Source: Betaproteobacteria bacterium (lineage in GTDB: Bacteria; Pseudomonadota; Gammaproteobacteria; Burkholderiales; SG8-39). Taken from it: a DNA stretch of 12,420 nucleotides. A model generated the notes under the pieces. The model made no database searches. It saw only the letters and a program-made list of their open reading frames with translations, and was not told the origin of the DNA. Location: positions 1 through 12,420 of the forward strand of contig SHXL01000070.1 of the NCBI GenBank assembly GCA_009693345.1, in the 5' to 3' direction. The translations under genes were made by a program, and so were the position numbers. Below, piece after piece: positions 7,381 to 12,420 of this stretch. Each line of letters starts with the position of its first letter. Position 1 is the first letter of the stretch.

Positions 7381-7707
7381 ATGAAAACCTTGAAATTTCT
7401 CACAGCTGCCGTCTTTGCAGTCCTCGCCGTCCCGACTTTTGCCCAGACCACCAGCACGCCGCGCATCGACCAGCGGCAGGAGAACCAGCAGCAGCGCATC
7501 GATCAGGGTGTGAAATCGGGCCAGCTGAACCAGAAGGAAGCCGCCCGGCTGGAGAAGGGGCAGGCGCGCGTGCAGAAGTTGGAAGACAGGGCGACTGCGG
7601 ACGGCAAGGTCACGGCAAAGGAGCGCGCCAAGATCGAAAGGGCGCAGAACAAGGAAAGCCGCCGCATCTACCGCGAGAAGCACGACAAACAAACTGCCAA
7701 AAAATAA
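7381..7707 (+). CDS. Small exported charged protein with two EF-hand-like half-repeats, function unknown
   Basis: 108 aa from ATG 7381, with a good ribosome-binding site AAGGAG at 7365-7370. The signal peptide is MKTLKFLTAAVFAVLAVPTFA (residues 1-21, cut before Gln22). The mature protein, about 87 residues, is very rich in Gln, Lys, Arg and Glu and probably mostly helical. It contains an internal repeat: residues 46-61 (SGQLNQKEAARLEKGQ) match 74-89 (DGKVTAKERAKIERAQ) position by position at a 28-residue period. The second copy fits the second half of an EF-hand loop (D-G-x-V-T-x-x-E), but the first calcium ligands (loop positions 1 and 3) are Arg and Thr. Similar small proteins occur in proteobacteria as hypothetical proteins, from memory. 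No link to the ugp operon is shown beyond position. Its stop is 3 bp from that of the convergent SDR gene. Confidence 0.85.
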   Translation: MKTLKFLTAAVFAVLAVPTFAQTTSTPRIDQRQENQQQRIDQGVKSGQLNQKEAARLEKGQARVQKLEDRATADGKVTAKERAKIERAQNKESRRIYREKHDKQTAKK

Positions 7708-7710
7708 GCC

Positions 7711-8472
7711 CTACACGCAGCGCGCGCCGTCCACCTCGATGCAGCTGCCGCTCACCATCGCGGCTTCGTCGGAGGCGAGGTAAAGGCAGGCGTTGGCGAC
7801 ATCCAGCGGGGTGGAAAAGCGCCCCAGCGGGATGGTCGCGAGGAACGCCTTCCTCGCCTCGGCGGTGATCGCGCCGCCCGCGAATTCCGCCGACAGGCCG
7901 GTGTCCGGGCTGAATACCGGGTTGACGCAATTGACGCGCACCTTGTCCGGCCCGAACTCGGCCGCCATGGACTTTGAAAGCAGGATCACCGCCCCCTTCG
8001 AGCTGTTGTAGACGGTCAGGCCCGGGCGCGGCCGCAGGCCGGCGGTGGAAGCGACGTTCACGAAGCAGCCGCCGCCCGCCTTGCGGAACGCCGGCAGCGC
8101 GTGGATTGCGGAAAGATAGATGCTTTTCACGTTGACCGCGTAGACCCTGTCGAATTCCGCTTCGCTCACCTCCATGTAGGGCTTCCTGCGGTGGGTCCAG
8201 CCGGCATTGTTCACGACGACGTCGACGCGGCCGAACGCGGATTGCGTGGCGCCGATGAGGTTCGCCCAGTCCTGGCCTCGCGTGACGTCCGCGTGGACGA
8301 ACACGGCCTTGCCGCCCGATGTGGAGATTTCGTCTGCCACGCGCTGGCCAGCCGGATCGTTGATATCTGCGACGACGACGCCGGCACCTTCCTCGGCAAA
8401 GCGCTTGGCGATGCCTGCGCCGAAGCCACTGCCGGCGCCGGTGATGACGGCCACCTTGTTTTTAAGCCTCAT
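7711..8472 (-). CDS. SDR family NAD(P)-dependent oxidoreductase
   Basis: Classical short-chain dehydrogenase/reductase, 253 aa, cytosolic. It has the Rossmann motif TGAGSGFG at residues 11-18, NNAG at 88-91 and the full catalytic tetrad Asn114, Ser142, Tyr155 and Lys159. Asp36 at the end of the second strand favours NAD(H) over NADP(H). The C-terminus shows PLGRFSTPLDVANACLYLASDEAAMVSGSCIEVDGA, the usual FabG-like ending. Ribosome-binding site AGGGAG (8483-8478) is 5 nt before the ATG. The substrate cannot be told: this fold covers FabG-type ketoacyl reductases, sugar and alcohol dehydrogenases, and no neighbour gives a pathway. It starts 22 nt after the stop of the acetyltransferase gene on the same strand, so it may be co-transcribed with it or use its own -10. 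Confidence 0.9.
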   Translation of the reverse strand: MRLKNKVAVITGAGSGFGAGIAKRFAEEGAGVVVADINDPAGQRVADEISTSGGKAVFVHADVTRGQDWANLIGATQSAFGRVDVVVNNAGWTHRRKPYMEVSEAEFDRVYAVNVKSIYLSAIHALPAFRKAGGGCFVNVASTAGLRPRPGLTVYNSSKGAVILLSKSMAAEFGPDKVRVNCVNPVFSPDTGLSAEFAGGAITAEARKAFLATIPLGRFSTPLDVANACLYLASDEAAMVSGSCIEVDGARCV

Positions 8473-8493
8473 GTTTTCTCCCTATAGAAGGAA

Positions 8494-8499
8494 ATTATA
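8494..8499 (-). promoter_or_regulatory. Possible -10 element for the SDR gene
   Basis: Read on the minus strand this is TATAAT, a perfect -10 match, overlapping the TAA stop of the upstream acetyltransferase gene. It would start RNA near 8487 and leave a leader of about 15 nt that contains the AGGGAG ribosome-binding site. No clear -35 is visible, so the match to the stop region may be coincidence. Confidence 0.35.
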
Positions 8500-9652
8500 G
8501 AAGTGCCTGCGTCCTGAAGGGCGAGTGCTCGTTCAGTTCGTCGACGTAGCGCGTTATTCCGGCGCTCTCCCGCTCCAGATAGTCCCCGATGGCGCGCGCG
8601 AAACGCGGATGCGCCAGCCAGTGCGCCGAGTGCGTTTCCACCGGCAGCAGGCCGCGGAACAGCTTGTGCTCCCCCTGCGCGCCGCCCTCGAAGAATTGCA
8701 GCCGGTGGGCGATGGCGTACTCGATTGCCTGGTAATAGCAGCACTCGAAGTGGAGCAGTGGAATGTGCTCCTGCGTTCCCCAGTATCTTCCAAAGAGTTT
8801 ATTTTCACTGAGTAAATTCAACGTCGCCGCGACAGGCTTGCCCGCGCGCTCGGCGAGGATCATCAGGCAGTGCCGGGGCAGGGTCGCGCCCAGTTGCAGG
8901 AAGAATTCCAGGCTGAGATAGGGACTCGAGCGGTGCGCGGCGTAGGTGCGCCGGTAACAGCGCTCGAAGAATTCCCAGTCCTTGCGCTCGATTTCGGCGC
9001 CGCGCAGCCAGCGGAACGTGATTCCCTGCTCGCGCACTCGGCGCCGTTCCTGGCGGATTACCTTGCGCCGGTGCCGCGTCATGCGAGAGAGGAAATCGTC
9101 GAAGTCGGCGTAACCCCGGTCCGTGTCGTTCTGCCAGTGGAACTGCACCGTGCGCCGCAGGAGCATCCCGGCAGCCCGCAGCAGGCCCGCTTCCGCGGCC
9201 GGCGGGAACAGCACGTGCAGCGACGAGACCTCGCGCGACATTTCCAGGGCCGCGGCAGCCAGTCTGGCCCGGTCCGCGTCGTTCGCCGCCAGCAGCCGCG
9301 GCCCGGTCACGGGCGTAAAGGGCACCGCGCACAGCAGCTTGGGGTAGTACTCCAGGCCGTGGCGCTGGTAGGCGTCGGCCCAGGCCCAGTCGAAGACGTA
9401 CTCGCCGTAGGAGTGGGACTTCAGGAACAAAGGCATCGCGCCGACCAGGGTTTCGTCTTTTTCCAGCAGGACGAATTGCGGCTGCCAGCCGCTGCGGGCG
9501 CTGGCGCAGCCGGTGTCGATCAGGGCCGAGAGAAACTCGTGGCTGACAAACAGATCGCCCGCCGAGTCAGGATCGCCTTTGGCGATGGCGTTCCAGGCCG
9601 CGGCGGGCACGCCGGCGAGGGATTCGACCACTCGAAGGCGCTCCGTTGCCAT
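8495..9652 (-). CDS. FemAB-like (DUF482/PF04339) GNAT-fold N-acyltransferase
   Basis: 385 aa, the usual length of this family. The C-terminal signature runs from Glu322 to about 345: EGGAQGEHKLFRGLLPVETH followed by SAHW, which I recognise as characteristic of PF04339. A helical basic stretch in the middle (SRMTRHRRKVIRQERRR) and a C-terminal GNAT-like half (MILAERAGKPVAATLNLL) are also visible. No signal peptide, so cytosolic. The acyl donor and acceptor are not established for the family; similarity to FemAB peptidyltransferases hints at amino-acyl or acyl transfer, but that is inference. Next to glnB is a place where I recall this family in betaproteobacteria. The only good start, ATG 9652, has no Shine-Dalgarno sequence and sits 6 nt after a perfect TATAAT. 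A short AT-rich run (8782-8822) lies inside. Confidence 0.88.
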   Translation of the reverse strand: MATERLRVVESLAGVPAAAWNAIAKGDPDSAGDLFVSHEFLSALIDTGCASARSGWQPQFVLLEKDETLVGAMPLFLKSHSYGEYVFDWAWADAYQRHGLEYYPKLLCAVPFTPVTGPRLLAANDADRARLAAAALEMSREVSSLHVLFPPAAEAGLLRAAGMLLRRTVQFHWQNDTDRGYADFDDFLSRMTRHRRKVIRQERRRVREQGITFRWLRGAEIERKDWEFFERCYRRTYAAHRSSPYLSLEFFLQLGATLPRHCLMILAERAGKPVAATLNLLSENKLFGRYWGTQEHIPLLHFECCYYQAIEYAIAHRLQFFEGGAQGEHKLFRGLLPVETHSAHWLAHPRFARAIGDYLERESAGITRYVDELNEHSPFRTQALL

Positions 9653-9658
9653 GCAGTC

Positions 9659-9664
9659 ATTATA
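9659..9664 (-). promoter_or_regulatory. -10 element of the acetyltransferase gene, predicted leaderless start
   Basis: The minus strand reads TATAAT, with 6 nt (GACTGC) before the ATG at 9652. With a normal -10 to start distance, RNA would begin at or next to the A of the ATG, giving no leader. That fits the lack of any Shine-Dalgarno sequence. No strong -35 is seen. Confidence 0.5.
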
Positions 9665-9668
9665 GAAT
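9663..9668 (+). promoter_or_regulatory. Possible -10 element of glnB
   Basis: TAGAAT (5 of 6 to consensus) overlaps, on the opposite strand, the -10 of the divergent acetyltransferase gene. RNA starting near 9675 would have a leader of about 29 nt containing GGGAG. Overlapping divergent -10 boxes would let polymerase at one promoter exclude the other. I see no sigma-54 (GG/GC at -24/-12) site. Confidence 0.35.
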
Positions 9669-9703
9669 TACAGGCTACAGCCAGATTTCCCCGGGAGCCC
9701 GCG

Positions 9704-10042
9704 ATGAAGAAGATCGAAGCGATCGTAAAGCCGTTCAAGCTCGATGAAGTGCGCGAGGCGCTCTCCGAGGTGGGGGTAACCGGCCTGACCGTGACCGAGG
9801 TCAAGGGCTTCGGCCGCCAGAAAGGGCACACGGAGCTGTATAGGGGGGCGGAATATGTGGTCGATTTCCTGCCCAAGGTGAAGATCGAGGTGGTGGTAAC
9901 CGACGGCCAGGTCGAGCCGGCGATCGAAGCGATCGTCAAGTCGGCGCGCACCGGCAAGATCGGCGATGGCAAGATCTTCGTCACCGCGGTGTCGCACGTG
10001 GTGCGCATCCGCACCGGCGAAACCAACGAGTCCGCCGTCTAG
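9704..10042 (+). CDS. glnB: Nitrogen regulatory protein P-II
   Basis: 112-aa trimeric signalling protein that senses 2-oxoglutarate, ATP/ADP and, through uridylylation, glutamine. It controls glutamine synthetase adenylylation and NtrBC in proteobacteria. The sequence is nearly textbook: MKKIEAIVKPFKLDEVREAL at the start, the T-loop with the uridylylation site Tyr51 (RGAEYVVDFLPKVK), the B-loop TGKIGDGKIFV and the C-loop end VVRIRTGE. GGGAG at 9693-9697 precedes the ATG. No amtB lies next to it in this window, and the MKKIEAI/KGFGRQKGHTELYRG pattern favours GlnB over GlnK, although GlnK cannot be fully excluded by sequence alone. A long open frame running in from 8870 is a shadow of the opposite-strand gene. 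Confidence 0.95.
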   Translation: MKKIEAIVKPFKLDEVREALSEVGVTGLTVTEVKGFGRQKGHTELYRGAEYVVDFLPKVKIEVVVTDGQVEPAIEAIVKSARTGKIGDGKIFVTAVSHVVRIRTGETNESAV

Positions 10043-10043
10043 A

Positions 10044-10116
10044 TGGATTCCCGCTTCCGCGGGAATGACGTCGTCCCCGCGGCCTGATACGTCGTCCCCG
10101 CGAAAGCGGGGATCCA
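10044..10116. repeat. REP-like composite element: inverted pair of hairpin repeats plus a half copy
   Basis: Unit A (10044-10071, plus) and unit B (10089-10116, minus) are 28-nt copies in opposite orientation, identical at 24 positions. Each folds: ATTCCCGC (10047-10054) pairs with GCGGGAAT (10059-10066) around TTCC, and TCCCCGC (10095-10101) pairs with GCGGGGA (10106-10112) around GAAA, a GNRA-type loop. Two of the four differences are a matched pair change (T-A to C-G) that keeps the stem. A third, half copy lies between: ACGTCGTCCCCGCG occurs at 10068-10081 and again at 10089-10102. The element fills the gap between the convergent glnB and smr genes, a typical REP position, and may help end or stabilise both transcripts. 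No T-run follows either stem. Confidence 0.8.
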
Positions 10117-10119
10117 GGT

Positions 10120-10641
10120 TTAGCGTTTAGCTTTCAGCAATACCAGCAGCACCCCGCCGCCGCCCTCGTTTGCGGGCGCTTGGCAGTACGCCAGCACCTC
10201 TTCGCGTTGCGGCAGCCATTTCCTGAGTTTTGCTTTCAGAATCCCGAGGCCCTTGCCGTGCACGATGCGCACGCAGCGCAGGCCGCGCGCCAGGCACTGC
10301 TCCAGGAACTCGGCGACGGCGGCGGATGCCTGGTGGCGGGTCAGGCCGTGCAGATCGACGCCGTCCTGGATCGACCAGTGTCCGCGCCGCAGCTTGCGCA
10401 GCGTCTCGCCGGCCATTCCCTCGCGAAGGTAGCTGAGTTCCTCGCCGGTTTCGAGCGCATCGTCCACCGACAGCGGGCCCGCGAGGCTCTCAGCCAGGGC
10501 CGCGGCCTCGTCGCGCCGGTGCTGGTGCGGCACTGGAGGCGGGGCGGGGGGCTTGAGCGCGACGCGTTTGTGCCGCTTGAGCGGCGTCACGTCGGCGACG
10601 GCTTTTTTGAACTCAGCCTGCATTTTATTATCCGACGTCAT
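10120..10641 (-). CDS. Smr-domain endonuclease family protein (SmrB/YfcN-like)
   Basis: 173 aa. The C-terminal Smr domain has the motif DLHG at 96-99, HGKG at 128-131 and the ending AYCQAPANEGGGGVLLVLLK. The N-terminal half is basic and Pro-rich (KRHKRVALKPPAPPPVP), then comes LRKLRRGHWSIQDGVDLHGLT, which resembles E. coli SmrB (YfcN) as I remember it. SmrB cuts mRNA at collided ribosomes during rescue; this role is inferred here from similarity. ATG 10641 lies inside the end of trxB (14-nt overlap). A second ATG at 10623 (residue 7) is 5 nt beyond the trxB stop with GGA 7 nt upstream, and may be the true start. Either arrangement suggests coupling to trxB translation. Confidence 0.87.
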   Translation of the reverse strand: MTSDNKMQAEFKKAVADVTPLKRHKRVALKPPAPPPVPHQHRRDEAAALAESLAGPLSVDDALETGEELSYLREGMAGETLRKLRRGHWSIQDGVDLHGLTRHQASAAVAEFLEQCLARGLRCVRIVHGKGLGILKAKLRKWLPQREEVLAYCQAPANEGGGGVLLVLLKAKR

Positions 10642-11584
10642 CCAGGAATTTCTCGGCGTCCAGCGCCGCCATGCAGCCGGTGCCTGCGCTGGTCACCGCC
10701 TGCCGGTAGACGTGGTCCTGGACGTCGCCCGCGGCGAACACGCCCGGCACGCTGGTGGCGGTCGCGCCGCCCTCGCTGCCGCCGCGGGTGATGATGTAGC
10801 CGTTCCGCATGTCGAGGTGGCCGGCGAAGATCTGCGTATTCGGCGTGTGGCCGATGGCGACAAAGAGGCCTTTCAGCGCGACAGTTTTGTTTTTATTCGT
10901 TTTCAAATTCAAAATTCGAATTCCGGTAACCCCGGTCTTGTCGCCGAGGACTTCGTCCAGCGTGGAGTCGAGTTCAAGGACGATCTTCCCTTCGGCGACG
11001 CGCTTCATCAGCTTGTCGATCATGATTTTCTCGGCGCGGAATTTGTCGCGCCGGTGCACGAGGGTCACCTTGCTGCAGATGTGGGCGAGGTAGAGCGCCT
11101 CCTCGACTGCGGTGTTGCCGCCGCCGATCACCGCGACTTCCTGGTTCTTGAAGAAAAAGCCGTCGCAGGTGGCGCAGGCGGAAACGCCCTGGCCCATGAA
11201 TTTCTGCTCGCTCGGCAGGCCGAGGTATTTCGCCGAGGCGCCCGTCGCGATGATCAGCGCGTCGCAGGTGTAAACGCCCGAATCGCCTTCCAGGACGAAG
11301 GGGCGCTGCCCGAGCCGTGCAGTATGGATCTGGTCGAAGACGATATCGGTCTCGAAGCGTTCGGCGTGTTTCCGGAAGCGCGCCATCAGCTCCGGGCCCT
11401 GGATGCCCTCATCGTCGGCGGGCCAGTTGTCCACGTCGGTGGTGGTCATCAGCTGGCCGCCCTGCGCGAGGCCGGTGAGCAGCCCCGGTTTGAGGTTGGC
11501 GCGCGCGGCGTAGACTGCGGCGGTGTAACCGGCCGGGCCGGAGCCGAGAATCAGCAGGCGGGAATGCCGTTTGTTGTCGTCCAT
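10628..11584 (-). CDS. trxB: Thioredoxin-disulfide reductase
   Basis: Flavoenzyme, 318 aa (E. coli 321 as I recall), that passes electrons from NADPH through FAD to thioredoxin in the cytosol. FAD motif GSGPAG is at 14-19, the redox-active pair is Cys137-Ala-Thr-Cys140 followed by Asp141, the NADPH loop GGGNTA is at 154-159, HRR (177-179) binds the NADPH phosphate, and GVFAAGDV is near the end. The open frame extends far upstream antisense to the crp-like gene, but homology begins with MDDNKRHSRLLILGSGPAG, which fixes ATG 11584. No Shine-Dalgarno sequence precedes it, and TATACT ends 6 nt upstream, so a leaderless mRNA is likely. An AT-rich insert (10884-10924) encodes the variable loop LNLKTNKNKT. 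The smr–trxB order with ftsK nearby is common in betaproteobacteria, from memory. Confidence 0.96.
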   Translation of the reverse strand: MDDNKRHSRLLILGSGPAGYTAAVYAARANLKPGLLTGLAQGGQLMTTTDVDNWPADDEGIQGPELMARFRKHAERFETDIVFDQIHTARLGQRPFVLEGDSGVYTCDALIIATGASAKYLGLPSEQKFMGQGVSACATCDGFFFKNQEVAVIGGGNTAVEEALYLAHICSKVTLVHRRDKFRAEKIMIDKLMKRVAEGKIVLELDSTLDEVLGDKTGVTGIRILNLKTNKNKTVALKGLFVAIGHTPNTQIFAGHLDMRNGYIITRGGSEGGATATSVPGVFAAGDVQDHVYRQAVTSAGTGCMAALDAEKFLDDVG

Positions 11585-11590
11585 GGTGAA

Positions 11591-11596
11591 AGTATA
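11591..11596 (-). promoter_or_regulatory. -10 element of trxB, predicted leaderless start
   Basis: The minus strand reads TATACT (5 of 6), then TTCACC, then the ATG at 11584. The spacing equals that of the acetyltransferase gene, and no ribosome-binding site fits in 6 nt. No convincing -35 is seen. The 72-nt gap also has to hold the promoter of the divergent regulator gene, whose own elements I cannot place with confidence. Confidence 0.5.
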
Positions 11597-11656
11597 AGCG
11601 AGTGATTCTGCTAACATAGCGGGGTCATTTACGCTCACGACAAGCGAGACAAGCGG

Positions 11657-12334
11657 ATGCCGGCGATTGCCACCACGGTTTCGACGACGATCTTGAAATC
11701 GGTGCCGCTGTTCGCGAGCTTCCCCGACGAGCAGCTGCGCATGCTGGTGGGCGTTGTCACGCGCCGCAGCGCGCCGCGCGCGTCCGTGATCATGGCCGCG
11801 GGCGACCAGATCGATTCCCTGTATATCGTCATTTCCGGCCGGCTGAAGGTCATGATGAGCGACGCCGACGGCAAGGAAGTGATCCTCAGCCTGATCGGTC
11901 CGAGCCAGTTCTTCGGCGAAATGGGCCTGATCGACGACAGCCCGCGCTCGGCGAGCGTGGTGACGATCGAGCCCTGCGAGCTGCTCTCGATCAACAAGCG
12001 GGATTTCAAGAAATCCCTGGCCGAGAATTTCGAGATGTGCACGGCGGTCATGCGCGGCCTGGTGCATCGCCTGCGCGAGGCGGACCGGAAAATCGGCAGC
12101 CCCGCGCTGCGGGACGTCTACGGCCGTGTCGCGCGGCCGCTGCTCGACGTGTCCGAGGACGTGAACGGGCAGAAAATGGTCACCAAGCGCCTGCCCAAGC
12201 AGGACATTGCCAAGATGATCGGCGCTTCGCGCGAAATGGTGAGCCGCGTGATGAAGGACCTGCAGATGGGCGGTTACATCGAGGTCCGGGGATCCAACAT
12301 CGTGCTGCGCGACACGATCATGTTGCCGCACTGA
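11657..12334 (+). CDS. Crp/Fnr-family transcriptional regulator with cyclic-nucleotide-binding domain
   Basis: 225-aa DNA-binding regulator. The N-terminal cNMP-binding barrel has YIVISGRLKVMMSDADGKEV and the phosphate-binding cassette FFGEMGLIDDSPRSASV, with Glu88, Arg97 and Ser98 matching the cAMP-contact residues of E. coli CRP. There is no Fnr-type cysteine cluster, so an oxygen-sensing iron-sulfur cluster is unlikely. The C-terminal helix-turn-helix KQDIAKMIGASREMVSRVMKDL keeps Arg191, Glu192 and Arg196, the CRP residues that read TGTGA half-sites, so a CRP-like operator is expected. I find no good TGTGA-N6-TCACA palindrome in the gap with trxB. The ATG at 11657 has only a weak ribosome-binding site (AAGCGG immediately upstream). 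It diverges from trxB and precedes a probable ftsK. Target genes cannot be read from the window. Confidence 0.9.
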   Translation: MPAIATTVSTTILKSVPLFASFPDEQLRMLVGVVTRRSAPRASVIMAAGDQIDSLYIVISGRLKVMMSDADGKEVILSLIGPSQFFGEMGLIDDSPRSASVVTIEPCELLSINKRDFKKSLAENFEMCTAVMRGLVHRLREADRKIGSPALRDVYGRVARPLLDVSEDVNGQKMVTKRLPKQDIAKMIGASREMVSRVMKDLQMGGYIEVRGSNIVLRDTIMLPH

Positions 12335-12335
12335 T

Positions 12336-12345
12336 CCGCCGGCGG
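12336..12345. other. Perfect 10-bp palindrome after the crp-like gene
   Basis: CCGCCGGCGG directly follows the TGA at 12332-12334. It has no loop or T-run and lies in very GC-rich DNA, so it may be chance and is not a terminator by sequence. AAGG at 12347-12350 follows as a weak ribosome-binding site for the next start. Confidence 0.2.
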
Positions 12346-12361
12346 TAAGGTCAGCGCGGGC

Positions 12362-12420
12362 ATGGCGGCGGCACGCAAATCCCAGGGCAGTGCGCCGCTT
12401 CCGGCGAAACTCGCCGGACT
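12362..12420 (+). CDS. ftsK: Start of a gene cut by the window edge, probably DNA translocase FtsK
   Basis: Only 19 codons plus two bases are present, reading MAAARKSQGSAPLPAKLAGL if the next base completes Leu. A short Ala/Lys/Ser/Pro leader followed by PLPAKLAGL resembles the N-terminus of betaproteobacterial FtsK, just before its first membrane segment, and ftsK usually lies next to trxB in this group. Both points are from memory, and the piece is too short for motif support. AAGG at 12347-12350 is a weak ribosome-binding site 11 nt upstream. If correct, the protein would be the septal DNA pump for chromosome dimer resolution. Confidence 0.45.
   Translation, partial: MAAARKSQGSAPLPAKLAG

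Noticed and set aside
8870..9703. N-terminal extension of glnB to about 390 residues
   Set aside because: P-II proteins begin at MKKIEAIVKPF. The extension is antisense to the acetyltransferase gene and the ATG at 9704 has its own ribosome-binding site.
10047..10112. Hairpins after glnB as ordinary intrinsic terminators
   Set aside because: Both stems are strong but neither is followed by a T-run on either strand. The repeated inverted layout fits a REP-like element better.
10553..11605. 350-codon plus-strand open frame opposite trxB
   Set aside because: It mirrors trxB codons on the other strand and has no recognisable domain or ribosome-binding site.
11585..12331. N-terminal extension of TrxB antisense to the crp-like gene
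   Set aside because: TrxB homology begins a few residues after ATG 11584, and the extension is His/Arg/Asp-rich shadow sequence.

Overview
The window is GC-rich, densely coding bacterial DNA. Its gene neighbourhoods (smr–trxB–crp–ftsK, and glnB beside a FemAB-like acetyltransferase) and protein sequences suggest a betaproteobacterium; the genus cannot be read from the sequence. It holds 13 complete genes and one gene start cut by the right edge. I see no tRNA, rRNA, CRISPR array, transposase or phage gene.

Positions 95-7296 (+) form one tightly packed operon for taking up and breaking down glycerol-3-phosphate and glycerophosphodiesters. The order is ugpB (copy 1), ugpB (copy 2), ugpA, ugpE, ugpC, an exported glycerophosphodiester phosphodiesterase and a cytosolic one (UgpQ type). 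In the inferred scheme, the exported enzyme cuts diesters such as glycerophosphocholine in the periplasm. The binding proteins deliver glycerol-3-phosphate or intact diesters to the UgpAE channel driven by the UgpC ATPase, and UgpQ cuts the diesters that enter whole. The tandem pair of diverged binding proteins and the paired exported/cytosolic phosphodiesterases are the notable points.

Positions 7381-7707 (+) encode a small exported, highly charged protein with two 16-residue repeats that look like decayed EF-hand half-loops. It converges, with 3 bp between stop codons, on an SDR oxidoreductase (7711-8472, -). Upstream of that, on the same strand, is a FemAB-like/DUF482 acetyltransferase (8495-9652, -). 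This gene diverges from glnB (9704-10042, +), which encodes the nitrogen-signalling P-II protein.

Between the convergent glnB and smr lies a REP-like inverted pair of hairpin repeats (10044-10116). The Smr-domain nuclease gene (10120-10641, -) overlaps the end of trxB (10628-11584, -). trxB diverges from a Crp/Fnr regulator (11657-12334, +), which is followed by the probable start of ftsK (12362 to the edge, +).

Several starts are unusual. trxB and the acetyltransferase gene each have a good -10 hexamer exactly 6 nt before the ATG and no ribosome-binding site, so they may be read from leaderless mRNAs. Four of the seven operon genes start with GTG.
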